Positions 8,034 through 15,333 of a stretch of 23,594 bases of DNA are shown one piece after another. Both the position numbers and the translations under genes were made by a program. Each line of letters starts with the position of its first letter. Within the stretch, counting starts at the first letter, position 1. The notes under the pieces are model-generated. The model had not been told where the DNA came from. It did not search any database and worked only from the letters and a program-made list of their open reading frames with translations. The stretch comes from RGIG4608 sp045125655 (GTDB taxonomy: Bacteria; Bacillota; Clostridia; Oscillospirales; CAG-272), in the NCBI GenBank assembly GCA_045125655.1, contig JBGVNP010000026.1, positions 1 through 23,594 of the forward strand. The letters run 5' to 3'.

Positions 8034-8116
8034 TACCTTTTTGAAAATTATTTTTTATTTTTTGTCTTTTTTTCGTAAAAACTTTAAAAAATCTTAAAAA
8101 TATTTTTAAAAAATGC

Positions 8117-8145
8117 TTGACAAGAGCACAAGTCTGTGCTATAAT
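8117..8145 (+). promoter_or_regulatory. Consensus promoter of tRNA-Thr/tRNA-Tyr
   Basis: Perfect TTGACA (8117-8122) and TATAAT (8140-8145) are separated by 17 bases, with an extended -10 TG at 8137-8138. This is the strongest promoter I see in the window, as expected for stable RNA. Confidence 0.9.
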
Positions 8146-8169
8146 AAGTCCGTTCCGTAAAAATGTAAT

Positions 8170-8244
8170 GCTGGTGTGGCTCAATGGCAGAGCAGCTGAT
8201 TTGTAATCAGCAGGTTGTTGGTTCGACTCCGATCACCAGCTCCA
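8170..8244 (+). tRNA. tRNA-Thr (anticodon TGT)
   Basis: Acceptor GCTGGTG pairs with CACCAGC. The anticodon stem GCTGA/TCAGC closes loop TTTGTAA with anticodon TGT, and the T-loop GGTTCGACTCC is canonical. Discriminator T and CCA are encoded, giving 75 nt. It is transcribed with tRNA-Tyr, 7 bases downstream. Confidence 0.97.
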
Positions 8245-8251
8245 TTTTTTT

Positions 8252-8336
8252 GGGGGATTTCCCGAGCGGCCAAAGGGGGCAGACTGTAAATCTGTTGTCA
8301 CTGACTTCGGTGGTCCGAATCCACCATCCCCCACCA
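8252..8336 (+). tRNA. tRNA-Tyr (anticodon GTA)
   Basis: Acceptor GGGGGAT pairs with ATCCCCC. The anticodon loop CTGTAAA gives anticodon GTA. A long variable arm (GTCACTGACTTCGGTGGT region) fits bacterial tRNA-Tyr. Discriminator A and CCA are encoded, giving 85 nt. Confidence 0.97.
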
Positions 8337-8343
8337 GAAAAAA

Positions 8344-8366
8344 GCACTTCACCGAAGTGCTTTTTT
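8344..8366 (+). terminator. Terminator of tRNA-Thr/tRNA-Tyr
   Basis: GCACTTC (8344-8350) pairs with GAAGTGC (8354-8360) across an ACC loop, followed by six T. It begins 7 bases after the CCA of tRNA-Tyr. Confidence 0.85.
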
Positions 8367-8383
8367 CACGGACACTTTAAATT

Positions 8384-8461
8384 GCATGTTAGAATTTTTT
8401 CATATATCCTTTTTTCATAGTTTTCCAACAAAAAACCGACCCTTTGGGTTGGTTTTTTGTT
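8384..8461 (+). repeat. 78-bp inverted repeat, right arm, with 17-bp hairpin
   Basis: This arm mirrors 7773-7850. Its hairpin is longer: CAACAAAAAACCGACCC (8426-8442), loop TTT, and the complementary 8446-8462 with one G-U pair. It is preceded by two TTTTTTCATA copies. It lies 17 bases beyond the tRNA-Tyr terminator and could act as a second, fail-safe terminator or an independent small transcript. The remaining stretch up to the next promoter holds nothing recognisable. Confidence 0.85.
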
Positions 8462-8529
8462 GTTTAAAAGGTTGAAAATAAAAATACGGCTAACGATGAG
8501 AGGAATATAAATAAAAGTTGTTTTATCTA

Positions 8530-8558
8530 TTGAAAATTATAGATAATTGATGTATAAT
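8530..8558 (+). promoter_or_regulatory. Promoter of NTPase-CYTH gene
   Basis: TTGAAA (8530-8535) and TATAAT (8553-8558) have a 17-base spacer and lie about 35 bases before the start codon. Confidence 0.75.
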
Positions 8559-8593
8559 AAAAAGGTATTATTAATTCCTATGGGAGAATTGAA

Positions 8594-9679
8594 ATGGAAA
8601 TTAAAAAGATAGTTATCACGGGCGGTCCTTGCGCGGGTAAGACAACTGCCATGAATAGAATACAGGGAGCGTTTACCAAGCTCGGATACACCGTGCTTTT
8701 CGTGCCCGAAACGGCGACTGAACTTATTACGGGCGGAGTAGCGCCTTGGACGTGCGGCACTAACGTTGAGTATCAAAAGTGTCAGATGCAGCTTCAGCTT
8801 GAAAAGGAGAGAATTTTCACTCAAGGAGCACTCACGATGCCCGTGGAAAAAATTCTTCTTGTTTGTGACCGTGGTGCGCTTGACAACAAGGCATATATGA
8901 CTCAGAGCGATTTTGATATTGTTCTTGATGCTGTCGGACACAATGAGGTCGAGCTTCGCGATAGCTATGATGCGATATTCCATCTTGTGACCTGTGCCAA
9001 GGGTGCAGAGGAGTTCTACACGCTTGAAAATAACGGAGCGAGAACTGAGAGCGTTGATCAGGCGGTAGCTCTTGACGATAAAATTGTTGAGGCTTGGACG
9101 GGACATCCACATCTTAAGATAATTGACAACGATACCAATTTTGTAAAGAAGATGAAACGTCTGATTTCCGAAATGTCGTCCTTCCTTGGTGAGCAGGGAC
9201 CCTGCGACGTCAAGAGAAGATTCCTTATTGATCATCCCGATATTGCATATCTTGAGAGCTTGCCCAACTGTCAGCGCGTAGATATTATCCAAACATACCT
9301 TATCGCGCAGGACGGAGAGGAAAATCGCGTGCGCCAGAGAGGTGTGGACGGAAACTACATCTATTTCCAGACAAAGAAGGTGAGCGTGAACGGTTTGCCC
9401 AAGGTTCGTCTTGAACGCCGCCTCTCCAAGGATGCGTATATCAGACTCCTTATGGATGCCGATCCTTCTTGTCGTCCCATTAGAAAAACGAGATACTGTC
9501 TTACGTATAAGAATCAGTATTTTGAAATTGATGTTTACCCCTTCTGGAACGATAAGGCGATAATCGAGATAGAGCAGGGTGAGCACGATACCGACATTAA
9601 TTTCCCCGACTTTGTGAACGTAGTCCGCGAGGTAACGGAGGATGAAGAATACAAGAACTTGACTCTTGCTAAAATTTAA
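8594..9679 (+). CDS. P-loop NTPase fused to a CYTH-like domain (Ttd14-like)
   Basis: This 361-residue cytoplasmic protein joins two domains. Residues 1-190 are a NadR/AAA_28-like P-loop NTPase: Walker A GGPCAGKTT (10-18), an ETATELI segment (39-45) and a Walker-B-like LLVCDRGALDNK with Asp92. Residues about 210-350 look like a CYTH/triphosphate-tunnel domain. Alternating charged residues that would line the tunnel are visible: VKRRFLI, ENRVRQRG, KTRYCLTYKNQYFEIDVYPF and IIEIEQ. The same domain order occurs in the eukaryotic Ttd14 proteins, which as I recall bind GTP and phosphoinositides. In bacteria the function is unknown; a nucleotide- or phosphate-sensing or a kinase role is possible. The ATG has GGGAG seven bases upstream, and the gene is monocistronic. 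Confidence 0.85.
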   Translation: MEIKKIVITGGPCAGKTTAMNRIQGAFTKLGYTVLFVPETATELITGGVAPWTCGTNVEYQKCQMQLQLEKERIFTQGALTMPVEKILLVCDRGALDNKAYMTQSDFDIVLDAVGHNEVELRDSYDAIFHLVTCAKGAEEFYTLENNGARTESVDQAVALDDKIVEAWTGHPHLKIIDNDTNFVKKMKRLISEMSSFLGEQGPCDVKRRFLIDHPDIAYLESLPNCQRVDIIQTYLIAQDGEENRVRQRGVDGNYIYFQTKKVSVNGLPKVRLERRLSKDAYIRLLMDADPSCRPIRKTRYCLTYKNQYFEIDVYPFWNDKAIIEIEQGEHDTDINFPDFVNVVREVTEDEEYKNLTLAKI

Positions 9680-9686
9680 TTAATAA

Positions 9687-9720
9687 TCCCCCTCATTTGA
9701 CATGTCTTTGAGGGGGATCT
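9687..9720 (+). terminator. Terminator of NTPase-CYTH gene
   Basis: ATCCCCCTCA pairs with TGAGGGGGAT around a short AT-rich loop, followed by CTTTT. It begins 7 bases after the stop codon. Confidence 0.8.
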
Positions 9721-9725
9721 TTTGA

Positions 9726-10300
9726 TAAATTGGGATTTAGCGAGCAGTTAGTTTACTACGAACCGCTCAAGCCGCTTGGGCTCCTACTTTTTTGAGGAAA
9801 AAGTAGGCAAAAACCTTTTTAAAGCGGCTTCGCCCAGTCGCCGTGTGGTTTGTGCGTTTGGGGTTTGAGCAGATTTTACGTAAATTTTCGATAATTCAAG
9901 AATGAATTATCGGTTTAGAAACTCCAATACCGCCCTTACGTACAAGTACGACGGTCGGCATTGTACTTTCAAAACTATGAAAATTACCCCTACGGAGTAA
10001 TTTTCTAAAATTTACTTACTATGTGCCATATAATAAAGTCTGTGCTAACAAAGAAACAGTTAGTTGAAGTAGCAAATTACAGTTTTTCGAGCCGCCTGTT
10101 AAAATGGCGAGAAAAACGTTATGTGTTGTGGGATACAAAGTATCACACAACACGATTTGCGCGGAGTCTTGCTAAATCAGCACAAACTATATGGCTATTG
10201 CGCGAAGCTCTATAAAAGGTTTTTGCGCCACTTTTCCCAAAAAGTGGCATCCTCTTTTCTTAAACTAACTTTTTCAACAGCCCGACAAATCAAAATTTGA
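9726..10300. repeat. Composite hairpin-rich element with imperfect inverted ends of about 125 bp
   Basis: There is no credible gene in this ~575-bp stretch. The left arm (9726 to about 9858) and the reverse complement of the right arm (about 10178-10300) share blocks in the same order: AAATT-GATTT-start, GTTAGTTTA, a CTACTTTTT or CCACTTTTT hairpin, GCAAAAACCTTTT, GCTTCGCxCA and GTTTGTGC. Between them are further hairpins: CGATAATTC/GAATTATCG (9889-9912), GAAAATTAC/GTAATTTTC (9979-10005), GTTTTTC/GAAAAAC (10082-10117) and a 14-bp stem with one mismatch (10123-10153). An outer pair GTAAATTTT/AAAATTTAC (9880-9888, 10007-10015) encloses the first group. No transposase or target duplication was recognised. 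It could be a MITE-like element or a large structured RNA. Confidence 0.7.
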
Positions 10301-10316
10301 AATACGGATATAAAAA

Positions 10317-10344
10317 AAGCTCCCGATAAATGTCGGAAGCTTTA
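10317..10344 (-). terminator. Terminator of fba
   Basis: On the minus strand AAAGCTTCCGAC pairs with ATCGGGAGCTTT (with G-U pairs), followed by a T run, 12 bases after the aldolase stop codon. Confidence 0.8.
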
Positions 10345-10356
10345 TTTTTAATTGAA

Positions 10357-11220
10357 TTAAGCCTTGTTAGCAGAGCCGAAGAGCTCGATCTTTTCTCTTA
10401 CTGTTGCCTTGATTGCCTCAGTACCGGGAGCGAGGAGCTTACGGGGGTCAAAGCCCTTGCCCTGAAGGTCCTTGCCTGCCTCAACGTATTCTCTTGTCGC
10501 AGCTGCAAATGCAAGCTGGCACTCTGTATTTACATTGATCTTGGAAACACCGAGGTCGATTGCTTTCTTGATCATCTCTGCGGGAATACCTGTACCACCG
10601 TGAAGAACGAGGGGCATAGCACCTGTCTTCTGCTGAATAGCGTCGAGTGTATCGAAGGAAAGACCGGGCCAATTTGCGGGGTACTTGCCGTGGATATTAC
10701 CGATACCTGCAGCGAGCATAGTAACACCGAGATCTGCGATCATCTTGCACTCGTCGGGATCTGCACATTCGCCTGCACCAACAACGCCGTCCTCTTCGCC
10801 GCCGATGGAACCAACCTCTGCCTCAAGTGAGAGTCCAAGCTCGTTTGTGATTCTAACGAGCTCTTTTGTCTTTTCGATGTTTTCCTCAATGGGATAGTGA
10901 GAGCCGTCGAACATTACGGATGAAAATCCTGCTTCGATGCACTTCAAAGCACCCTCATATGAGCCGTGGTCAAGGTGAAGAGCAACTGGAACTGTGATTC
11001 CAAGTCCCTCGATCATACCGTTTACCATGCCAACGATAGTTTTGTAGCCGCACATATATTTGCCTGCACCCTCGGAAACGCCGAGAATAACAGGGGAATT
11101 CATTTCCTGTGCTGTCTGAAGAATGGCCTTTGTCCATTCAAGGTTATTAATATTAAACTGACCAACTGCATAGTGGCCTTCTTTTGCTTTTGTAAGCATT
11201 TCTTTTGCTGAAACGAGCAT
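10357..11220 (-). CDS. fba: Class II fructose-1,6-bisphosphate aldolase
   Basis: This is the zinc-dependent glycolytic and gluconeogenic enzyme that splits fructose 1,6-bisphosphate to dihydroxyacetone phosphate and glyceraldehyde 3-phosphate. It is 287 residues, typical of the short class IIb enzymes of Firmicutes. Visible residues are catalytic Asp84 and zinc ligand His85 in HLDHG, the zinc ligands His177 (NIHGKY) and His207 (LHGGTG), Glu133/Glu135 in LEAEVG, and the phosphate-binding GSHYP, GGTG and INVNT segments. I place the start at 11220 because GGAGG lies 8-10 bases before it; an in-frame ATG 30 bases further upstream has no ribosome site. The products feed Gap, encoded elsewhere in the window. 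It is divergent from rny. Confidence 0.97.
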   Translation of the reverse strand: MLVSAKEMLTKAKEGHYAVGQFNINNLEWTKAILQTAQEMNSPVILGVSEGAGKYMCGYKTIVGMVNGMIEGLGITVPVALHLDHGSYEGALKCIEAGFSSVMFDGSHYPIEENIEKTKELVRITNELGLSLEAEVGSIGGEEDGVVGAGECADPDECKMIADLGVTMLAAGIGNIHGKYPANWPGLSFDTLDAIQQKTGAMPLVLHGGTGIPAEMIKKAIDLGVSKINVNTECQLAFAAATREYVEAGKDLQGKGFDPRKLLAPGTEAIKATVREKIELFGSANKA

Positions 11221-11255
11221 ATTAAGATCCTCCAAAAATAAATTTATCAACGATT

Positions 11256-11284
11256 ATTATATACCATTTTTTGATAAAAATCAA
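11256..11284 (-). promoter_or_regulatory. Promoter of fba
   Basis: On the minus strand TTGATT (11279-11284) and TATAAT (11256-11261) are separated by 17 bases. They lie about 35 bases upstream of the chosen start, which supports it over the longer reading. Confidence 0.75.
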
Positions 11285-11366
11285 TACTTTACGAGATATT
11301 TTATGCAAATATCGGATATTGTGTGAGTATTTTTGGATATAAAAACATTAAGGATGTAAAAATCTC

Positions 11367-11395
11367 TTGACAATTTGGGCAAAAACGTGTAAAAT
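11367..11395 (+). promoter_or_regulatory. Promoter of rny
   Basis: TTGACA (11367-11372) and TAAAAT (11390-11395) have a 17-base spacer. The leader to the start codon is about 70 bases and AT-rich, with a strong GGAGGT ribosome site. Confidence 0.8.
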
Positions 11396-11471
11396 ATAAG
11401 ATGGTAAATTAGAATGTTAATATTACATTTTAAAATACAATTCAATTTAATATGAAAAAAGGAGGTGCAAT

Positions 11472-13010
11472 ATGGACATATGGCATGTTATTTTGGCAGT
11501 CCTTGGTCTTGCTATTGGTGTTTTTGGCGGTATGATACTCCGCAAAAAGGTAGCTGAAGCAAAGATAGGCTCTGCTGAAGAAGAAGCCAAGAGAATCTTA
11601 CTTGACGGTGAAAAGCAGGCAGAAACCAAAAAGAAGGAAGCTCTTATCGAAGCAAAGGAAGAAATCCTCAAGAGAAAGAACGAAGCCGATAAGGAAATCA
11701 AGGAGCGCAGAGCAGAGGTTTCCAAGACGGAGCGCCGTTTGGAACAGAAGGAAGAAAACCTTGACAAGAAGAGTGAAGCTCTTGAAAAGAAAAACGAGCA
11801 GCTTGATAAAAAGCTCAAGGACGTTGACGTGGTTCGAGCTCAGGCTGAAGAAGCTCTTTCAAAACAGCTTTCGGTTCTTGAGCAAATCTCAGGATTGTCA
11901 GTAAATGAGGCAAAGGAACAGCTTATCGAAAAGATCGAGAGTCAGGTTAAGCACGAGCTTGCACAAAGACTTGACGAGCTTGAAACACAGTTCAAGGAAG
12001 AATCCGAAGAAAAGGCACGAAACATTTTGTCCCTTGCTATTCAGCGCTGTGCAGCAGACCACGTAGCGGAAGCAACTATTTCCGTTGTGAATTTGCCCAG
12101 TGAAGAAATGAAGGGAAGAATTATCGGTCGTGAGGGTAGAAATATCCAAAAGATCGAAACACTTACGGGTGTTGAACTCATTATTGACGATACACCTGAG
12201 GCAATCACTATTTCAGGCTTTGACCCCGTGCGCCGCGAGGTTGCAAGGGTAGCACTTGAAAAGCTTATCTCCGACGGTCGAATCCATCCTGCAAGAATTG
12301 AGGAAATGGTTGAAAAGGCACAGAAGGAGGTTGACGCTTCTGTTAAGAAGGCGGGCGAGAGAGCAACTTATGAGGTTGGTATCAACGGAATCAACCCCGA
12401 ACTTGTCAGACTTCTCGGACGTTTGCGTTACCGTACAAGCTACGGACAAAACGTGCTTAAGCATTCAATAGAGGTTGCATTTTTGGCAGGTATGATGGCA
12501 GAGGAGCTTGGCGTTGACGCTAATGCGGCAAGACGCGCAGGACTTCTTCACGATATCGGTAAGGCGTTCCCCCACGACGTTGAGGGATCACACGTTGAGA
12601 TCGGTGTTAATGCTGCCAAGAAGTATAAGGAAAGCAGAGAGGTCGTTCACGCGATCGAGGCGCATCATAATGACGTTGAGCCCAAAACAATCGTGGCGAT
12701 TCTCGTACAGGCGGCAGACGCTATTTCTGCTGCAAGACCCGGTGCACGCCGTGAGGATATGGAAAACTATATCAAACGACTTCAGAAGCTTGAGGAAATC
12801 GCTACCGGCTTTGAGGGAGTTGAAAAGGCGTTTGCAATACAAGCCGGACGCGAGGTTCGCGTTATGGTTAAGCCCGAGCAGGTCAACGACGAGGGCATGA
12901 AGCTCATCGCTCGTGAAATGGCTGCAAAGATTCAGGCTGAAATGAAGTATCCCGGTCAGATAAAAGTACATCTTATCAGGGAGAGCAGAGTTGCTGACTA
13001 CGCTAAGTAA
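11472..13010 (+). CDS. rny: Ribonuclease Y
   Basis: This is the membrane-anchored endoribonuclease that starts mRNA decay in many Firmicutes. The 512-residue length matches the family (B. subtilis about 520). Domains in order: an N-terminal membrane helix (about 4-24) followed by RKK; a long charged coiled coil (about 30-190) rich in Glu, Lys and Ala; a KH RNA-binding domain with the GRIIGREGRNIQ loop (about 217-228); and an HD phosphohydrolase domain with LLHDIGKA (catalytic His360 and Asp361), preceded by VLKHSIEVAFLAG. The C-terminal PGQIKVHLIRESR segment is typical. It has its own promoter and is probably monocistronic. Confidence 0.98.
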   Translation: MDIWHVILAVLGLAIGVFGGMILRKKVAEAKIGSAEEEAKRILLDGEKQAETKKKEALIEAKEEILKRKNEADKEIKERRAEVSKTERRLEQKEENLDKKSEALEKKNEQLDKKLKDVDVVRAQAEEALSKQLSVLEQISGLSVNEAKEQLIEKIESQVKHELAQRLDELETQFKEESEEKARNILSLAIQRCAADHVAEATISVVNLPSEEMKGRIIGREGRNIQKIETLTGVELIIDDTPEAITISGFDPVRREVARVALEKLISDGRIHPARIEEMVEKAQKEVDASVKKAGERATYEVGINGINPELVRLLGRLRYRTSYGQNVLKHSIEVAFLAGMMAEELGVDANAARRAGLLHDIGKAFPHDVEGSHVEIGVNAAKKYKESREVVHAIEAHHNDVEPKTIVAILVQAADAISAARPGARREDMENYIKRLQKLEEIATGFEGVEKAFAIQAGREVRVMVKPEQVNDEGMKLIAREMAAKIQAEMKYPGQIKVHLIRESRVADYAK

Positions 13011-13121
13011 TCAAGAGCAACCAAAATTCTCAACAACGATTTGTGTTGTTTTTATATATATTTTATCATAAAACCAACCTGAGAGTTATTCGACAAGTTA
13101 CACTTGGCGATTGAGTATAAA

Positions 13122-13154
13122 AAAGCGCTATGAGCATTTTGCTCATAGCGCTTT
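13122..13154. terminator. Bidirectional terminator between rny and the kinase gene
   Basis: A perfect 14-bp stem, AAAGCGCTATGAGC (13122-13135) with 13141-13154, has a 5-base loop, with A-rich and T-rich flanks serving the two converging genes. Confidence 0.9.
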
Positions 13155-13190
13155 GTTTTTTGCTATATTAACGTAGTGTAGAAAATCAAC

Positions 13191-14408
13191 TTACTTTCTG
13201 CTTTTTAGGGTAATAGTGAACGTTGTTCCGTCATCGGGATTGGATTCTACCGAGAGCTTGGCGCCCATCATATCGCATTTCTTTTTTGCAAGGGAAAGAC
13301 CAAGTCCGTGTCCGTGAACGTTTCGCTCCTTGTTGGTGCGATAGAAGCGTTCAAAAATATGCGGCAGCTCGTCGGGTTTGATATACTCTCCCTTGTTATT
13401 TATACTGAAATACACCTTTTTTGATGACGTATAGAGTGCTACACTGATCTTGCCACCCTCGTCGCTGTATTTGATTGCATTATCAAAGAGAATTTCAAGC
13501 ACCTTTGAAAAGGTAGGTGCATGTGTTTTGGCGATTATATTGGGTTGGATACCGCTTTCGATAGAGATGTTCTTTTCAAAAGCAACAACTTCAAACTGAA
13601 GAATTGAGTTTTCTACGGTTTCGGAGAGATTTATTTCGCCTATCTTTAGTTCCTCTTTTGTGGCTTCGCTCTTGGCAAGCTCCAACATTTTGTTTATGAG
13701 GTCACTCATTCTGCTCGCTTCCTCGGACGTGCTTTCTATCCATTTCATTTGTGATTCAACACTTTCGTCCCTGTGTGAGGAGATTATATTGTTGTTAGCC
13801 AAAATTACAGTCAGCGGGGTTTTTAGATCGTGCGAGGCATCGGCTATAAACTGCTTTTGCTGTTGCCAAGCCGCTTCAACGGGCGCGATTGCAATATCGG
13901 CAAGTATTTTGCTTATAACAAGGAAAAGCAAAATGCTTACAAATCCCGCGAGAGCCGCGTGCCAAAAGGTTTGTTTAACGCGCTCCTCAAGATGCTCTCT
14001 TGATACGAACGAAACAAGTAACCCCTCTTTTACCGGAACCTTGATGTAGCTGAGATGAAGATCGTTTATATTACCTCTTTTCATGTCACTACCAATGGCG
14101 AATGAAACAGCTTCCTTCACGGTTGACGATTCAATATCTGTTTGGGTTGTTTTGACGATTTCATCATCGTGATTTACTAAAACGGTGAAGGAATGATTAT
14201 ATATCAATCCATCCGGTTTCTTGGGGGTTGATGGAAATGATGGAAGCTGACTTTGCACGATTTGTGTATTATCCTCAAGAACCTCCGTCAGCTTTTCTTC
14301 CTCTGCAATATATATTAGAAGGCAAAAAGCAAAGAAGATTGCAATTATCGCAACTCCATGCATTAATATATTGTGAAGTATGAATTTAAGCTTTAGCTTT
14401 TTTAGCAT
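13191..14408 (-). CDS. Sensor histidine kinase
   Basis: This membrane sensor kinase partners the response regulator encoded immediately upstream. It has 405 residues. Helix 1 (about 13-35) is followed by an extracytoplasmic domain of about 110 residues and helix 2 (about 150-170). A short linker without an obvious HAMP domain leads to the HisKA dimer domain with phosphorylated His193 (ASHDLKTPLT). The ATPase domain shows the N box (LFDNAIKYS), the G1/F region (PHIFERFYR) and the G2 box (GHGLGLSLAKKKC). I choose 14408 because AGGAGG lies about 7 bases upstream and the gap to the regulator stop is then 10 bases; a longer reading would overlap the regulator by 29 bases. The signal is unknown; the divergent polyphosphate operon hints at phosphate or envelope state. 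Confidence 0.94.
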   Translation of the reverse strand: MLKKLKLKFILHNILMHGVAIIAIFFAFCLLIYIAEEEKLTEVLEDNTQIVQSQLPSFPSTPKKPDGLIYNHSFTVLVNHDDEIVKTTQTDIESSTVKEAVSFAIGSDMKRGNINDLHLSYIKVPVKEGLLVSFVSREHLEERVKQTFWHAALAGFVSILLFLVISKILADIAIAPVEAAWQQQKQFIADASHDLKTPLTVILANNNIISSHRDESVESQMKWIESTSEEASRMSDLINKMLELAKSEATKEELKIGEINLSETVENSILQFEVVAFEKNISIESGIQPNIIAKTHAPTFSKVLEILFDNAIKYSDEGGKISVALYTSSKKVYFSINNKGEYIKPDELPHIFERFYRTNKERNVHGHGLGLSLAKKKCDMMGAKLSVESNPDDGTTFTITLKSRK

Positions 14409-14418
14409 AGCTTTCCTC

Positions 14419-15099
14419 CTATATTTTTGTCGTGAGCTTATATCCAAGTTTTTTGAGAGATACTATCTCGACGTTTGATTCAACGAAATTTAGTTTTTTG
14501 CGAAGGAATGAAACGTATGCCTCAACGTTATTGTCGCCCGCATCGGAGTCGTATCCCCAAATTCTTGTAATGAGATCCTGCTTTGAGATTATTACGTTGG
14601 GCTTTGACATAAACATCTTCAAAAGCTCACATTCCTTAAAATTGAGATGAATGCTTTTGAGGTTTTTTGAGCAAGATAATTTTGACTGATCGAGGTGCAA
14701 AACAATATCGTCAAAGGACATTTCATCAAGTATGACCTCGCCTCTGCGACGTGTGAGCACGCGGAGCCGTGCGAGAAGCTCTTCAGGGGAGAATGGCTTT
14801 GTCATATAATCGTCCGCACCCGCGTCAAGTCCCTTTACCTTGTCAGAGACCGTGTCCTTTGCCGTGAGCATAAGAACGGGGGTGGTTATTTTTTTGCGCC
14901 TTAACTCAAGGCAAACGTCAAAGCCGTTCATTGAGGGTAGCATTATATCAAGTATGATGCAGTCATATATACCGCTTAGTGCATAATCAAGACCTTCCGC
15001 GCCGTCGTTTACAACGTCCACTTTATATTTTTCTTCAAAGAGAATATGAGCCAAGGCGTCAGCCAAGCGCTTTTCGTCCTCTACGATTAATATGTTCAT
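14419..15099 (-). CDS. OmpR/PhoB-family response regulator
   Basis: This 226-residue DNA-binding regulator has an N-terminal receiver domain with the acidic pair Glu7/Asp8, phosphorylated Asp51 (ILDIMLP), Thr79 and Lys101 (MTKPF). Its C-terminal winged helix (about 125-226) includes LNFKECELLKMFM, the RIWGYDSDAGDNNVEAYVSFLRKKL recognition region (described here in pieces typical of OmpR) and the wing KKLGYKL. It is co-transcribed with the kinase. The ATG is preceded by GGAGGG. Three CTTAA repeats upstream of its promoter mirror the TTAAG repeats at the divergent polyphosphate operon, so it probably controls both itself and that operon (inference). Confidence 0.95.
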   Translation of the reverse strand: MNILIVEDEKRLADALAHILFEEKYKVDVVNDGAEGLDYALSGIYDCIILDIMLPSMNGFDVCLELRRKKITTPVLMLTAKDTVSDKVKGLDAGADDYMTKPFSPEELLARLRVLTRRRGEVILDEMSFDDIVLHLDQSKLSCSKNLKSIHLNFKECELLKMFMSKPNVIISKQDLITRIWGYDSDAGDNNVEAYVSFLRKKLNFVESNVEIVSLKKLGYKLTTKI

Positions 15100-15128
15100 T
15101 GATGCCCTCCGTTAGATTTTATACTACA

Positions 15129-15157
15129 ATTATAATACATAATTCGATTTTACACAA
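15129..15157 (-). promoter_or_regulatory. Promoter of the two-component operon
   Basis: On the minus strand TTGTGT (15152-15157) and TATAAT (15129-15134) are 17 bases apart. The weak -35 box suggests activation. CTTAA repeats at 15168, 15177 and 15188 lie directly upstream. Confidence 0.65.
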
Positions 15158-15167
15158 GATATTTTAC

Positions 15168-15280
15168 CTTAAAAATCTTAAAAAATGCTTAAATATGTCC
15201 CAAAAGGCAGTGGTAGGGTGAAAAATACAAAATATATTTCTTTTTTCAAGTTTTTTTAAGAATTAAGATTTACAATTAAG
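15168..15280. promoter_or_regulatory. TTAAG half-site clusters, candidate response-regulator operator
   Basis: CTTAA occurs at 15168-15172, 15177-15181 and 15188-15192, upstream of the regulator promoter. TTAAG occurs at 15256-15260, 15263-15267 and 15276-15280, with TCAAG at 15246-15250, upstream of and overlapping the polyphosphate operon -35 region. Several spacings are near one helical turn (9-13 bases), as for PhoB/OmpR-type direct repeats. The sequence is AT-rich, so chance matches are a real alternative. Confidence 0.45.
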
Positions 15281-15297
15281 TGAAAGTATGGTAAAAT
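15269..15297 (+). promoter_or_regulatory. Promoter of the VTC-DUF4956-lipoprotein operon
   Basis: TTTACA (15269-15274) and TAAAAT (15292-15297) have a 17-base spacer. TTAAG repeats abut and flank the -35 box, a layout seen when an OmpR-family protein contacts RNA polymerase. Confidence 0.7.
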
Positions 15298-15333
15298 AAT
15301 ATAGTTATAGACTGATTGAAAGGGGTGAGAATT

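Noticed and set aside
8537..9586. Long minus-strand open frame (about 349 codons) opposite the NTPase-CYTH gene
   Set aside because: It is antisense to a clear gene with motifs, promoter and ribosome site. The translation has no domain pattern. It is a codon-bias artefact.
10021..10215. 64-codon plus-strand reading frame inside the composite repeat
   Set aside because: There is no ribosome site, it overlaps two strong hairpins, and the encoded sequence has no recognisable domain. It ends inside a repeat arm.
9726..10300. Insertion sequence
   Set aside because: There are inverted ends but no transposase, no remnant of one and no clear target duplication, so I call it only a composite repeat.
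14409..14447. Extended N-terminus of the histidine kinase
   Set aside because: It would overlap the regulator gene and lacks a ribosome site, whereas the internal ATG has AGGAGG at good spacing.
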